The notes below the pieces were generated by a model that was not told the origin of the DNA, searched no databases, and saw only the letters and a list, made by a program, of their open reading frames with translations. From assembly GCA_020740775.1 (NCBI GenBank), contig JAHEWK010000002.1, forward strand, positions 4,774,001 to 4,838,000: 64,000 nt of DNA, read 5' to 3'. This DNA is from Ilyonectria destructans (taxonomy: Eukaryota > Ascomycota > Sordariomycetes > Hypocreales > Nectriaceae). Position 1 is the stretch's first letter. Each line of letters starts with the position of its first letter. Positions 48,301 through 59,914 of the stretch are shown one piece after another. The position numbers and the translations under genes are program-made.

Positions 48301-51300
48301 CTCACTGGACATGTCGCTCTTCGAAAGGCTCGTGCAACCGCCACATGACACTGACCTGAGAGTTCCGTACAGCATTCTCGAGACGCAGAGGCGAATGCAC
48401 CCATCAATCGCCGAACTGGTTCGATCCACGCTCTACCCAGCCTTGAAAGATGCTGAGACGGTCACGAATTACCCTGGCGTGGTGGGAATGAAGGAGAGAC
48501 TGTTTTGGTTTCATCACGAACGGCTCGAAGGCAAATCGCAAAGCAACGACGCTCTGAGCACATCCCACACCAACGACTTTGAAGTCGAGATGACCGCCGC
48601 TCTCGTCTCCCACCTTTCGCAACAGGGAGCGTATGCCCAAGGAGACATTGCAGTCCTTACGCCATACCTGGGACAGCTTCACCGCCTTCGTCGCCGGATG
48701 GAATCCATGTTCGACATCTGCGTGAACGAGCGAGATCTGGAAGAACTCGACGCGCTTCAGGCCGATGGCGCGGAGGTTCCCGTGGCTCGTACATCGCTCC
48801 TCAGCAAGACGTCTCGCGTCAGCAAGACAACCCTTCTGAAGAGCGTCAGAGTCGCAACCGTCGACAATTTCCAGGGCGAGGAAGCCAAGGTGATTGTGAT
48901 CTCGCTAGTCCGGAGCAACCCCCAGAGCAACTGTGGCTTTCTGCGCACCTCGAACCGGATCAACGTCCTCCTCTCGCGAGCGCAACACGGCATGTACATC
49001 ATTGGAAACTCGGACACGTACAGGGAAGTCCCAATGTGGGCAAACGTCATCAAAATGCTTGCGAAGAACGACAATTTCGGCTCAAGCCTCGAGCTTCAGT
49101 GTCCTCGGCACCCAGACACACCCATTCTCGTCTCCGAGCCGGATCACTTTATGCAATTCTCGCCCGAGAGCGGCTGCAACAAGCCGTGCGACAAGAGGCT
49201 TCTCTGTGGGCATTCTTGCCCTGGACGATGCCACGCAGACAATCTGCATCTCGCCGTCAGTTGTCTCGAAGATTGCCCTCGGTTGAAGAAAGGTTGCGAC
49301 CATGCCTGTCCTCTTCGGTGCGGAGAGCCCTGCCAGTCCAAGTGCCAAGCTTTGGTCGAAAACATCAACCTCTTGCTTCCGTGCGGTCACCATCTCGCAT
49401 CAGCAAAGTGCTTCCAAGTTCAAGACCCCCAGTCGGTTCGCTGCATGACGAGGGTCTCGCGAGCGGTTCCAGGGTGCAACCATTCTGTCACAGTCCTATG
49501 CCACGAAGATGTCACTGATGCCAACTACCAATGCAAGGCCTTGTGTGGACACGCCCGGCCTTGCGGTCATACATGCAAAGGCACCTGCTGCGTTTGCAAC
49601 ACGCGAGCAGAGGGCAAGGTGGTGAAGCAGAATCATGGGATATGTAAACAGCCATGTGGCCGAAACTATTCCACCTGTCGCCACAGTTGTATTCAGCTAT
49701 GCCACGATGGCACTCAGTGCAAGCCCTGCGGTCAACAATGTGAGGTACGCTGCAGCCATTCAAGGTGCAGCAAAGCCTGCCACGAGCCTTGTGATCCCTG
49801 CGCCGAAAGTGCGTGCGAATCAAGCTGTCCTCACGCTAAATGTACGGTGCCGTGTGCAGCGCCTTGCAACTGGGTGCCTTGTTCTCTGAGATGCGAGAAG
49901 ATGTTAGATTGCGGCCATCAATGTGAGTTAAAGGTCCACGACAATCTTCAACTACTGTTCTAACCAACCTAGGCCCTTCCCTTTGTGGCGAGACTTGTCC
50001 AGATTCCATGTATTGTCAACAGTGTGCGTCTCCAGAAATCAAGGCATCTTGTGTCGACTTCATCGAGATGAAGGAATACCACGAAGTCGACTTGAACGAG
50101 GAACCATGCATCTTTCCCGACTGCGGTCATTTCTTGACCGTCTCATCCATGGACGGAGGGATGGACATGTCAGCGCACTACAAGCTGGATGACAACAGAC
50201 TACCAAGAGACATTCTGGGAGGCTCCAAGCCATTCTCCATGGACGACCAAGGTGTCAAAGGATGCGCTACGTGCCGCGGACCTCTTCGAAACATCTCCCG
50301 ATACGGCCGTATTGTGCGCCGAGCCATACTTGACATTGCGACAAAGAAGTTCATCGCTTGGTCGAATTCCGAGTACCTCGTCCTTGCAGAGCGTCTCGTT
50401 GCGGAACAGGAGAAGTTGGCAAAGACACCCGCACCTCCTATGATCGCTGAGTCTGCCAAGAAAGACGGCAACCTGGCTCTTCCTGGTTCGCGATCGAGAC
50501 AAATCAACGCCTTGAAGAACGTTGTGGGCAAGGAGCGATACAGACCCATCAGTAAATATCGGAACCAACTGATCGCGTACTCTCGGAAGGTGGGGAAGGA
50601 AGAGCAGCCCTTTCAGAGAGTTGCAGAGCTCGTCCGGTATGCCAATCTTCAGCATGACACAGACAAAGAGTTCCAGTACGACCAGTCCATCATCCAGGTC
50701 AAAGGGGTACTCCTTGCATCTGCGTTGCTAATGAAGTGCGATGTTGCGATTCTTTTTGACTTCTTGGGAGTTCTACGTCCAAGTAAGTCATCGTCTGCCG
50801 ATCCAACGGCCCAGTTGGATCTTTCGGCCTTCCTCCAGGATTGCGAGTCTTTAATCCAGCTTGCACATTCTACTAAGTTTCCGCGGGAAGAGGTCCAGGG
50901 GCACATATTCTATGCACAGTTGTGTGCGTTGTGCCGTTCCTTTGGCCCCTCTGCGCGGTCGCAAGAACCATCAACACAGCCAGCGCCCAATCCATCGCCA
51001 CCAGTTACTGGAGTCCAGGCCAAGACTCCAGATGAACTGAAAGAAATCGGGCTCGACCATGTCACTCAAGCTCGACAGTTGCTGGAAGAATATTCATCCA
51101 CGGCTGTGTTCAAGAATGAGGTCGACGCCATCGAAAAGACTTTACTCGAGAGCTTTTACAGTCCAGTCACTGCGGAGGAGTTGCGCGAAGTCTATTTGGC
51201 TTCAGCCGCAGAATTAGGTGGCACAGGTCATTGGTACACTTGTGCGAATGGCCATCCGTTCTCAATCAACAACTGCGGCATGCCCATGGAAGAAGCCAGG

Positions 51301-51417
51301 TGCCCAGACTGCAACGCTCCCATTGGCGGGCAGAACCATACAGCAGTGGAAGGTGTGAGATATGCCACTGAGATTGAGGAGATTGCCAGGGGAGTTGATG
51401 GACTTGCACTCGAGTGA
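45371..51417 (+). CDS. ZNFX1-type helicase with CCCH, NF-X1 and RZ zinc fingers
   Basis: Three exons (45371-45387, 45442-49922, 49973-51417) join to 1980 residues. The 17-nt first exon supplies MSSHW. A CCCH finger follows at once (CFSFKRQGFCKFGTRCKFSH). The central part is a UPF1-like SF1 helicase: Walker A GPPGTGKS near residue 650, motif II CEEAG near 909, GDHLQLRP, then DNFQGEEAKVIVISLVRS and INVLLSRAQHGMYIIG. Next come NF-X1-type Cys/His fingers (CGHSCPGRCH, CGHARPCGHTCKGTCC and others). The end carries an RZ-type finger, GHWYTCANGHPFSI, CGMPMEEARCPDCNAPIGG. Animal ZNFX1 and fission-yeast Hrr1 work in small-RNA silencing and antiviral defence, so an RNA-silencing role is likely. The frame is intact, with no sign of transfer. 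Confidence 0.95.
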
Positions 51418-51980
51418 TGCGTTATGCGCATGAAGGATCGCAGGAGGATTGATGGTAGTCTAGGCTTGTTAGTTGCCGCATTCTGTTGGACGAAATGTTG
51501 ATGTGATTCTCGTGTAAATCTGCTTCGATTTCTGGCTCTTTGTTCCATGAGGATATTTGGTGGGAATAGGTATCTTAGAGTGGTTGCCAGCCAAGATAGG
51601 TTGTGAAACTGAAACTCGCAAGGCAGAATCAATGAAGACATTGCCTCACGTCCCGAATGATTGTCTATATAGAATCTCAACGCGAGCATGTCTTTGGTGC
51701 ATATCAACGGCAATAATGTTAGACAAGGCCAAAGTATCATCGCCGCTCAAGTTTGGGTGTTCAACTTGGACCATTAATCGATCGAAGTGCATAGGCGAAC
51801 CAGTCACGAGAAGAAAAGATGTTCAAAATACCACAAATATCTTATAATCTATAGAATAATATACGAACAGCCGCCATCTTTTTGCCACCTTGCTCCCTCG
51901 GCAACATGCCTAATGCTCCACAACCTCGTTACAACGTGATATCCATGACTGGACTCGCAACGCACATCCTCTGCCCCTAT
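51418..51980. other. Intergenic region between convergent genes
   Basis: 3' flanks of the helicase and of the secreted-protein gene. Nothing else seen. Confidence 0.5.
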
Positions 51981-52628
51981 CTAGCAGGTCGATCCGTCAG
52001 TGTTGCCGCAAGCGTTGCTGTCTGTGCACTCAGATCCGCAGCCGTAGTTGATGTAAGTGGTAGGAGTATCCTGAGTCCAGTCCGCCATGCACTCAGTCTC
52101 GTCACCGTTGCCCCAGTTGCATCGGTGACGACGGTAGCCGTTCTGGCGGAGGACCTGCTGCTGGGTCCAGATAGTGTGGCATTGGGCGTCGTTCCACGTG
52201 CAGGCCGTGGTATCCGTGGCCGATTCGCAGCGCGATTCCTCGGTCGTGACGGTGACACTCAGGCCCAAGCTGAACTCCTCGAGCTTGAGGCCAACTTCGG
52301 CGCTGATGGACTCAGATCGACTCTGGCAGTTCTGAGTGCCAGCCAGCTTGGTGGCAACGCAGGCGCTGGTGCCGGTGCAGTAGATGTTGCCCGTAGCCTT
52401 CTGCCACTCCAGGTACTCGACCGACGCATCGACAACAAAGTAGTCCCACCAGCACTTGCGAATCAGGGGGAACTTGTAGGGGTGCGAGACGCCATCTGAA
52501 GTGGCGTAGGTGCCCGAGTCGTCGGTGTACTGGCCACCGTACTCCTGGGATTCATCGTCGCAGTTGGCCACGGCGTGGGCGGCGCCAAGGAGAGCGGCAG
52601 AAGTGAGAAGAGACTTGAAGAAGTGCAT
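51981..52628 (-). CDS. Secreted cysteine-rich protein, unknown function
   Basis: A single exon of 215 residues from the Met at 52628 (the frame is open to 52733, but those codons precede the signal peptide). MHFFKSLLTSAALLGAAHAV is a signal peptide. The mature chain is rich in Cys (about 15), Thr, Asp and Glu. It includes KCWWDYFVVDASVEYLEWQK, a middle section of alternating Ser/Glu/Val (EVGLKLEEFSLGLSVTVTTE) and CTWNDAQCHTIWTQQQVLR with RHRCNWGNGDETECMADW. The Cys count and small size fit an extracellular, disulfide-stabilised protein of effector-like or wall-associated type. I recognise no named family and assign no activity. Codon use is strongly C/G-ending, as in highly expressed genes. 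Confidence 0.85.
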   Translation of the reverse strand: MHFFKSLLTSAALLGAAHAVANCDDESQEYGGQYTDDSGTYATSDGVSHPYKFPLIRKCWWDYFVVDASVEYLEWQKATGNIYCTGTSACVATKLAGTQNCQSRSESISAEVGLKLEEFSLGLSVTVTTEESRCESATDTTACTWNDAQCHTIWTQQQVLRQNGYRRHRCNWGNGDETECMADWTQDTPTTYINYGCGSECTDSNACGNTDGSTC

Positions 52629-55010
52629 GATGAAGAAGATGGGTTGGTTGTAGTTGAAGTTTGGTTGTTGTAAGAGATGAAGAGATGATGCGATGGAATG
52701 TAGAGGAGTTTCTAGAAAGGGCTCTCCTAGCATCTTAAATAGTCTTCATGACTGCTACTTGGTGAGCCTTGGGGTTCTATCTGCAATGAAAGGATTGATG
52801 CAACAGAACGAATAAGTGGAGAGGTTCAGGAGCTGAAGGAATATGTGGAACATGCAACATCACAACTACTCTATCGCTGGTCCGTGACAGCACAGGAATC
52901 CTCGAAGGATCCGTGTAGCGGAGGAATAGGTCTGACAAGGGTACGCCGCATTGACGCTGCGACTAAGATGGCAGGTCGAAGATGACATAAAAAGGCAAAA
53001 CAGATGATTAACGCTGGCTTCACATACATTGGGGTCGAAGTCACGCGACACCCGTTCAGGGCTTTCGTATTTTACCGCCCCCAAGGGCTTCTAATAATAC
53101 GCCTGCGGACGTTAGACATGCAGCCAGGTCAGCTAGTCGTTGGTTAGCGGCAGCTTTCTTCATGTTTCAGATCCTTCCATCCCACGAGACCTCAGCTTGA
53201 CCTTCTGGTTCTATACACCTGCCTAATGAATGTAGTGTTCTTTGATCCTTCAATTGATGGATGGACAAAGAGTGTCAATTTATTGCTTTTTTGAGGAGAG
53301 ATAGACAGGTGTGAATTCAGAACAATGGCCAGGGACCGAGAAACGGAGAAACAGGTTGGCTCATATCAAGCTGCTCACAGCAACACTATCTAGTACAGTC
53401 ATTTACCTTCAACCCAGATCATCGAAACAGCGCCCGTGAAAACATGCCAGCCCACGAGAATCCGGGGAGTCTCGATGATCCAATGGTTATCTGGCCTAGC
53501 TCCCAAGAGGCGGCCGCCCTGCAAGGGTCCAGGAAGCAAAAAAGCGGGACTTCAATGCCGATAGTGGCGCAATCATCAACACTAGACCTGGATTGGCAAA
53601 GGCTCTCGTGATCCAAGCCTCGCATCTCCCCATGTGGCTATCAGCTGTGGCTCCTCCTGGTGCAGGTTATCAGAACTGCTCGTCTAGCACTCTGTTACTC
53701 TGGATCAACCTTGAAGACTGCATCGGAGACTCCGTCGGAGACACCGGCATCCGGAAAAACACGGCTGTGCATCATGCGGCAGATGGAGTGAAAGTGGAGG
53801 AATGATCTGACCAGGCACGGCACTTATCTGTTCCAACGCACCGATTTTGTTTGTCATGCACGGAGATGCAGGGGAACAAGATAGCAAGAGTACTATGAGA
53901 ATGAATTCAAGATTCGAAGAGGGGAGAAACCATAGAATTCACTGTCATTATTCACCTCCTTTTTCCTACGCTTCAGTATTTGTTTCTGGCATTATGAGTA
54001 TTCATTTGAATCAACCCTATTGCAACATCAACTTAAAATTCACGCAAGTACGTAATTTGCTAAAGTTCAAAGAGGATCTACATAGTATGCCCCCGTTTCT
54101 TCATTTTGCTGCCTTGTTGACCCACTGTTGGATGCGTCAGGCTTGTTCAGCTTCGAGTGCCATCCCATGGCCGAACAATGCCCTCAAAATTCGACCATGA
54201 TTGCTAAAAGAGTGCTGTTATCTTAGCCAAGGAAAACCCATGGCTTCACAGCTAATTTTTCCAACCGTGTAAGTCGTCTCCTCTATTCAGAGGTGGCCAA
54301 CTCTAGGGGAGGTATTTTGAGTTGACACTAGGCCATGCATGCTATTTTCTCACCCACATAACGTACAGCCCCAGCAATGCTATTAATAAATGCCTGTTGT
54401 TGGCATAGATAGATAAGGGTCTTTTTTTTCTAGAACATTTTTTAGCCGCTCTAACGCAGGTATTAAATCCACCACTCGTACGGAGTAGATAAGGAAGTGT
54501 TTCTTGGTGATCCTTGGAAATGTGCACTCCTTATCGGTGTCTTACTGATACACAGCGGCATCTTGTCGCCCTTTTATAAAATTACGCAATCGCTTGTCTA
54601 CGTCACACTACTAGAATTGGATATAATTGCTGACAGTGTGTACAAATTAGACTAGACGTGACTTCTCATTTCTCCAGAATTTGACCACCTTCGCATGTCC
54701 TACCGTGCACTCGATTCTTGGTCTCTTGGACCACTGCCAGTTGTAACACGGAATGAATGAAGGAAAATTGCTACTATTCCATTGCTTGTCACAAAAATTG
54801 CCTTCATGAGTGTTAAAACATTCACCATTCTTTTTTCACAGATAGATCAGAGCCAAAGTTAACCCTTACAAGAAATATCTCGCCACAGATAGTTGTTTTA
54901 GTCAGTTCAGCTACCAATGTTGAGCGGGGATCTATCTCAGAAGTATTTTGCAAAGTGAAATGGCATATGCGTGTATTTAACGCCATAGGCCACTAGAAAG
55001 GAAAGAAGTG
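52629..55010. other. Long gene-poor, AT-rich region
   Basis: Starts with the upstream region of the secreted-protein gene. No frame beyond that shows a domain. AT content rises from about 53.9 kb. No transposon ends were recognised. Confidence 0.5.
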
Positions 55011-55164
55011 CCAAATAACTTGCACTGTGGTAGAGTTCGGTACGTACCCACGGGAGCCAAACCTCCACCCCATGAATCACGAATCTACAGGGACACCATC
55101 AACAACCCGCACCGCAAAAGATAATTCTTTGCGCGATAGTTAAAAAGAAATAACTTCCAAAGAA
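55011..55164. repeat. Tandem repeat unit 1
   Basis: Starts CCAAATAACTTGCACTGTGG and ends at CTTCCAAAGAA. It closely resembles the next unit from 55168, sharing GGTACGTACCC, GGGAGC, CACCATCAACAACCCGCACC and GATAATT. Two or three bases separate the units. Confidence 0.8.
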
Positions 55165-55167
55165 AGG

Positions 55168-55343
55168 CCAAATAACTTGCACTGTGGCAGAGTCCGGTAC
55201 GTACCCGCGGGAGCTAAGCCTCCAGCCACCCCATCACCAATCCCCCAAAAAAAAAAAGAACGCCGCGCAACACCATCAACAACCCGCACCGCCAAGAGAT
55301 AATTATTTACGCGATAGCCAAAAAGAATTAAATTCCAAAGAAA
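55168..55343. repeat. Tandem repeat unit 2, abutting tRNA-Thr
   Basis: A second copy, about 22 nt longer because of an A-run and a GCCGCGCAA insert in the middle. Its right end touches the 3' end of the minus-strand tRNA-Thr gene, so the unit is the tRNA's immediate downstream flank, duplicated. Confidence 0.8.
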
Positions 55344-55428
55344 TGCCCCCAGGCGGATTTGAACCACCGACCTTTGCATGCCTTGCAGGTCATACAAGTG
55401 CAACGCTCTACCCCTGAGCTATAAGGGC
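55344..55428 (-). tRNA. tRNA-Thr (anticodon TGT) with a 13-nt intron
   Basis: Read on the minus strand: acceptor GCCCTTA pairs with TGGGGGC (two G-T pairs), followed by discriminator A. The D arm is TAGCTCAGGGGTAGAGC. The anticodon stem is TTGCA/TGCAA with loop CTTGTA and then A, giving anticodon TGT; the 13-nt intron TGACCTGCAAGGC follows position 37. The T arm is GGTGG-TTCAAAT-CCGCC. Ignoring the intron, GCA could be misread as a Cys anticodon, but the stem pairing then fails. Confidence 0.88.
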
Positions 55429-55889
55429 TTCCTGTAACAGCATGTGACGTTAGACTGGAACGGAATCATCTTAAGTAATTGGCATCACATGCGCAGCTAC
55501 TGAAAAACTTGCGGAACTTGCATGGGGAATTGAATAGCCGCTGAGGTTTTCAAGGTTTCACATGGAAATGAAAGCTCGACTCAACTGAGTCGCAAATACC
55601 GGATATTAGGGAAAACCGCCGATCCTCATGGGTTCGGAGGTGTTGCATTCCCGGGAAAGAATGCCAAGCTGAATTCAGCTAGCTCGTATTAAGTTTAATG
55701 GAGCTTACAGTGAATGGCATTGTAGAGTAGGGGAACGGATTCTGATGGCCATCAGAAGTACATAACGAGCAGTAATATCAGGTCCAAGGCTTTATTCTAA
55801 CAGCAAAACACTGGACACTTGAACATTTATTGTCAATTCGCAACTTGTGTGATAAAAATTTCAACATGCCGAGAACCGAGTAGTCAGAC
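55429..55889. other. Intergenic region, nothing recognised
   Basis: Between tRNA-Thr and the hydrolase pseudogene. No domain or repeat seen. Confidence 0.5.
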
Positions 55890-56799
55890 ATGAGTCAGAT
55901 CGATGGCGAGCTCGAGGCGGTGCGAGTCTCTTTTCTTCTAGCATACAGCCTAAGACATTCTCAAGATCCTTGCAAAGCTCCCCGCATTGCCTCCAACTCC
56001 TCCCACAACCGAGGCACTACGAACGAGACTCCAGGATCTCAAGAGTTCCAGGATGGCAGCAATGCATTCCCCGGAGCCTATTGCCGACGTGACTGAGACG
56101 GATAAGAAAGTCACGGCACGCGACGGGTTTTAAAATCCTATCAGAGTATATCAACCTAAAGACACAGAAAACAAAGGCCCATTGACTCTTCTCTTTCGTA
56201 GAGGAGGATTCTCCCTTGGTGGACTGGAGAATGAGGAGGCACACTGCAGGGAATTTGTTCAGAAGCTGGGTGCTGTTGCCGTGAACGTGCACTTTCGCTT
56301 GGCGCCTGAAAACCCCTTTCCTGCGGCTCCAAATGATTGTTGGGATGCGCCGAAGTGGGTAGGTAAAGAACGAACTTCCCACAATCCTATGGCTTTAGTG
56401 GGAAGTCTTGTGGAATAACATAGGCGTCTCTAACGTTTTCTAGGCGGCTGAGAGTGCCAGTTCGCTCAGCACTGACCCCTCGAGAGGGATTATACTCTTG
56501 GGAACTTCGGCTGGAGCTCAAATGTTGGCATCTCTCGCTCTAGTGGCCCGGAGAGAGAACTTGTCTCCTCCTTTGACGGGCATTGGGCTCTGAACCCTGT
56601 GGTTTTGGATTTTTGTTCCATTTAGAGACGAGTTTCTTCTTAACTACTCCGCACAACCGCTAATGTTAAGACAAGACCTGAAGTATATGCCGGTTTGCCT
56701 CATGCATTTTGGACTGCTCTTCCGCAGCTAAGCAGCAGTAGAAGGTTTAATGAGGAAACATTATCCGGGATTCAGTGGCTGCTAGAGCAGGTTGTTTAG
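55890..56799 (+). pseudogene. Alpha/beta-hydrolase fold-3 (HSL-type) pseudogene
   Basis: Possible start at 55890. In a shifted frame, LPALPPTPPTTEALRTRLQD and VTARDGF lead to a TAA stop, then PIRVYQPKD and LLFRRGGFSLGGLENEEAHC. The oxyanion motif HGGG is changed to RRGG. VNVHFRLAPENPFPAAPND follows. A possible intron (about 56359-56444) leads to GIILLGTSAGAQMLASLALV with the serine elbow GTSAG. After more stops and an apparent loss of the aspartate region, VYAGLPHAFW (catalytic His) and GIQWLLEQVV end at a stop at 56797-56799. It was once an esterase or lipase-like enzyme; stops, frame changes and the lost histidine show it is dead. Confidence 0.8.
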
Positions 56800-57743
56800 A
56801 TTGTTAGGTGATAATGGGTTGACAAGAGTCCATATTATTATGCTAGTTTATTTCTGATCCAATTTAGCACCAGCAGACTGAAAGAAATACTTCGAATGGT
56901 ATGAAACTAACTTGAGCTTGCGTTTCCCCCACAGTCCTTACCCGAACTTACTTATGGATAGATGTTCATGGCAGACACAACACTAGGTACTTAACGATGG
57001 GGAAGCTGAATGGCAATCATCTGAAGTAAATTCATTTCAGGTCAACTAAAGGGATCTAACACATCCACTCTTTCGTCACGGCGCTTTGAAGCGAGTCGGG
57101 GGCAGCATGAGTGGCTATTCTGCTCCTTACAGCGTGTACCACGACGTTTTGGACACTATGTATTTGTAACTAGGTAATTTACTCGGCGAATGATTCAATA
57201 AATCCGATATTTGTTCACTTCCCCTCATATTTTCCCCATTCCTTGGACCATACAAGCCCTGTGATGTGTCCAACGAGCAGGAAGCCGCTAATGCAACCGG
57301 CTGACGCGCTAGGTGTGGCCTATGACGAGGGTGTCTTCAATCCTCACTATATTTCCATAATAAATGAGTCGATATATTTGGGGAATTCAGCTTCCTCGTT
57401 GATGCGGTTGGCCTTTCGATTCAGTTTGTGGAATACAAGTGGAACCGTGGCAATTGGAGCTAAGACGATGCTATCTCCGTTCAATCTTCCCGGGACTAGT
57501 ACTTAACTCCGGATATGAAGCCGTGCATCAACGAAAATGATTGTGATGATTTCGATGGCATGGCTGATCCCCTCATTTTAGATGTGTTGTATGGCGAAAC
57601 TTTCCGTTAACTCCACTCAAGTGACGATTCCGTTGAATGGTAGAAAAGCATTTATATCTCCCTCTCAGCTCTCCTTCAATCTGGAAGATATCCAACATCA
57701 CACACTTCAAGCACCTCGAACACTTACTTGAACTCCCACCAAA
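56800..57743. other. Intergenic region upstream of the AKR gene
   Basis: The 87-codon frame at 57243-57506 shows no recognised domain. A TTTATAT run near 57650 is a possible TATA element about 90 nt before the reductase start. Confidence 0.45.
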
Positions 57744-58766
57744 ATGGCTACTCCACGCTCAGCTCTCCGGGTCGTTCTCGGCAACATGACCTTTGGAAAA
57801 GCGAAGACCGAAGGTATCCGCGTCACTGACCCCGCCATCATGACCGCCATGGTCGACGCCTTCCAGGCTCATGGACACAACGAGATCGACACAGCCCGCG
57901 GCTACGGCGGCGGAACCTCAGAAGAGACGTTGGCGGATTTGGGCTGGCAGTCTCGTGGCCTTGTCATGGGAACCAAGCTCTACCCCTTTGGCCGGGCTGC
58001 AATGTCGGCCTTGACGTCGCACACGTATACGCACCAGACTGGTGAGGTTCGACGCGGCTTATTGGACTCCTTGAAGGCGTTGGGAGCAGACAAGGTCGAC
58101 TTGTTTTATCTCCACGGCCCGGACAGGCAGACGCCCTTTGAGGAAACACTCAAGGAGGTGGATGATCTCTACAAGGAGGGATACTTCCAGCGATTTGGAA
58201 TCAGCAACTACATGTCCTGGGAAGTGGCTCAGATGAACGAAATTTGTATCCGAAACGGCTGGATCAGACCCACCGTCTACCAGGGAGTCTACAACGCACT
58301 TCACCGCGCCATCGAACCAGAGCTCATGCCGTGCCTAAGAAAGTACGACATGAGCCTCTACGCATTTCAGCCGCTCGCGGGCGGCTTCTTGACGGGACGA
58401 TACCGCCCAGATATGAAGGAGGATGACTACGAGGCGGGGTCCCGTTTCGATCCCAAGAAATGGCAGGGAAGGTTGCATCAGGATCGCTACATCAACGAGT
58501 TTTATTTCGACGCGCTGGCAATCATTCGCCCCGAGATTGAGAAGGCTGGGCTCACGATGACGGAATGCGCATTGCGGTGGCTGAGCCATCACAGTGTGAT
58601 GAAGAGGGACACCGGCGACAAGGTGATTGTGGGAGCCAGCAGCGTGAAGCAACTGGAAGAGAATTTGGAAGGGTTGGAGAAGGGACCTTTGCCCGAGGAA
58701 ATTGTGCAGGCGATGGACGCTGCATGGCTCAGGGTCAAGGGAGTAGTACCCAAGTACTGGCATTAA
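57744..58766 (+). CDS. AKR7-type aldo-keto reductase (aflatoxin-aldehyde-reductase-like)
   Basis: A single exon of 340 residues with no introns. The protein is an aldo-keto reductase barrel using NADPH to reduce aldehydes. The catalytic set is Asp49 and Tyr54 (EIDTARGYGGG), Lys78 (GTKLYP) and His124 (FYLHGPDR). Further family marks are VDLFYLHGPD, RFGISNYMSWEVAQ, TVYQGVYNALHRAIEPELMP, YAFQPLAGGFLTGRY and VIVGASSVKQLEENL. The layout and the NALHR segment place it in the AKR7 group with aflatoxin B1 aldehyde reductases. Probably cytosolic detoxification. It is isolated from any pathway genes here. The start Met is in a good context (CAAAATGG). Confidence 0.95.
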   Translation: MATPRSALRVVLGNMTFGKAKTEGIRVTDPAIMTAMVDAFQAHGHNEIDTARGYGGGTSEETLADLGWQSRGLVMGTKLYPFGRAAMSALTSHTYTHQTGEVRRGLLDSLKALGADKVDLFYLHGPDRQTPFEETLKEVDDLYKEGYFQRFGISNYMSWEVAQMNEICIRNGWIRPTVYQGVYNALHRAIEPELMPCLRKYDMSLYAFQPLAGGFLTGRYRPDMKEDDYEAGSRFDPKKWQGRLHQDRYINEFYFDALAIIRPEIEKAGLTMTECALRWLSHHSVMKRDTGDKVIVGASSVKQLEENLEGLEKGPLPEEIVQAMDAAWLRVKGVVPKYWH

Positions 58767-59914
58767 ATCTGACATTTTAAGTAGATGAATTTGCAAGAGA
58801 ACATTGATCATACGAGTTGAGTTGAAAGTCCTGAGAGAAATACGAGAAATGTGAAGTGGGCGTGCGTCGATGCGAATCTGGTGCGGGAGAAATTATTATG
58901 AGCTAATTAGAGGCCGGATCGGGATAAGAGGAGGCCTCTGGCAGTTGGTCCCACGTGCTTACCTAGTTCAGCATTCCAGCAAAAGCAAAAGCAAGAGGAG
59001 AGCGAGCGGGGTTGGAGCGTTGCGGGCGCTGAAGGTGAATATTGGGGTGGCTGTGTAGCTGGCTTTGAGTCTGTGGAAACGCCCGCAGGGAGCATTGTCG
59101 TCATTGCGCGTCAGGTGTTTGTGGGATGAATATTGGGGAGCTGTATTGTGCAGTTGGATTATCGGAGAATTGAGTCGACTTGGGGTTTGCAAGAAATACA
59201 GACTCGTTCGTCTGTTGAGTCTACCATCCGGAGTGAGTCTTGAACGCAGCAGATTGAACAGAGAGAACCCTAACATTTCCCACAGACGATGACGTCGAGA
59301 TTATTCCCTCAGCAGAAGCCATGCTTACAGGCACATGCCCCCTAATTCTAGACCAACAGCCGCTCACTCACTCCCTACTTACGCCGTCAATTAACGCCAA
59401 CCCGAGTTGGCATCACCCCCGGCGACACAGATTCCCGCCCTTGCGCGATTTTCGGCCTACTCGAATCAAACGCTCGCGCTACAACTAGCCACCCCCTCCC
59501 GTCTCCCGCTGCCGTGTTTCGTCTACCGGGGGAAAGGTACACGATACATTGTGCGCTCGTCTTGGCTGAGATGCTTCAAGGTTACGTCTACGCATCGGCC
59601 GGTAGACATTGCAGATGGCCACGCTGGTCGTTGGCTATCCGAATCTGGCATTCCGAGATTAGCTCGCAGCGTCAGTTATCAGCACATTTTCTGACCATGC
59701 TCCTCGTGTAATTGAGCCCGGGGCTGGATGGCGTTTTTTGGCCCTCTCGTAGTGGTGTTGGTGGTGGTATAAAGGGGCCGTCAGTGTGCCAAGGAAAATT
59801 CCAACCACATCCGCCTGCCCATCACCAGTATTCGCACCACTCAGTTCTTCCTCGCTCACTCCATATCACATACTAGGACCTGCCAGGTGCTCCCTATTTT
59901 ATTATTTATCTGAT
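58767..59914. other. Intergenic region upstream of the potassium transporter
   Basis: Contains the TATA-like box noted separately. Frames at 58870-59711 show no domain and overlap on both strands. Confidence 0.5.
59768..59773 (+). promoter_or_regulatory. TATA-like box of the HAK/KUP gene
   Basis: TATAAA, 142 nt before the start codon, in a GC-richer setting. Position suits a core promoter with a 5' leader of about 110 nt. Confidence 0.4.

Noticed and set aside
55344..55428. Reading the minus-strand tRNA as tRNA-Cys (GCA)
   Set aside because: The anticodon stem pairs only as TTGCA/TGCAA with loop CTTGTA, giving TGT (Thr) and a 13-nt intron.
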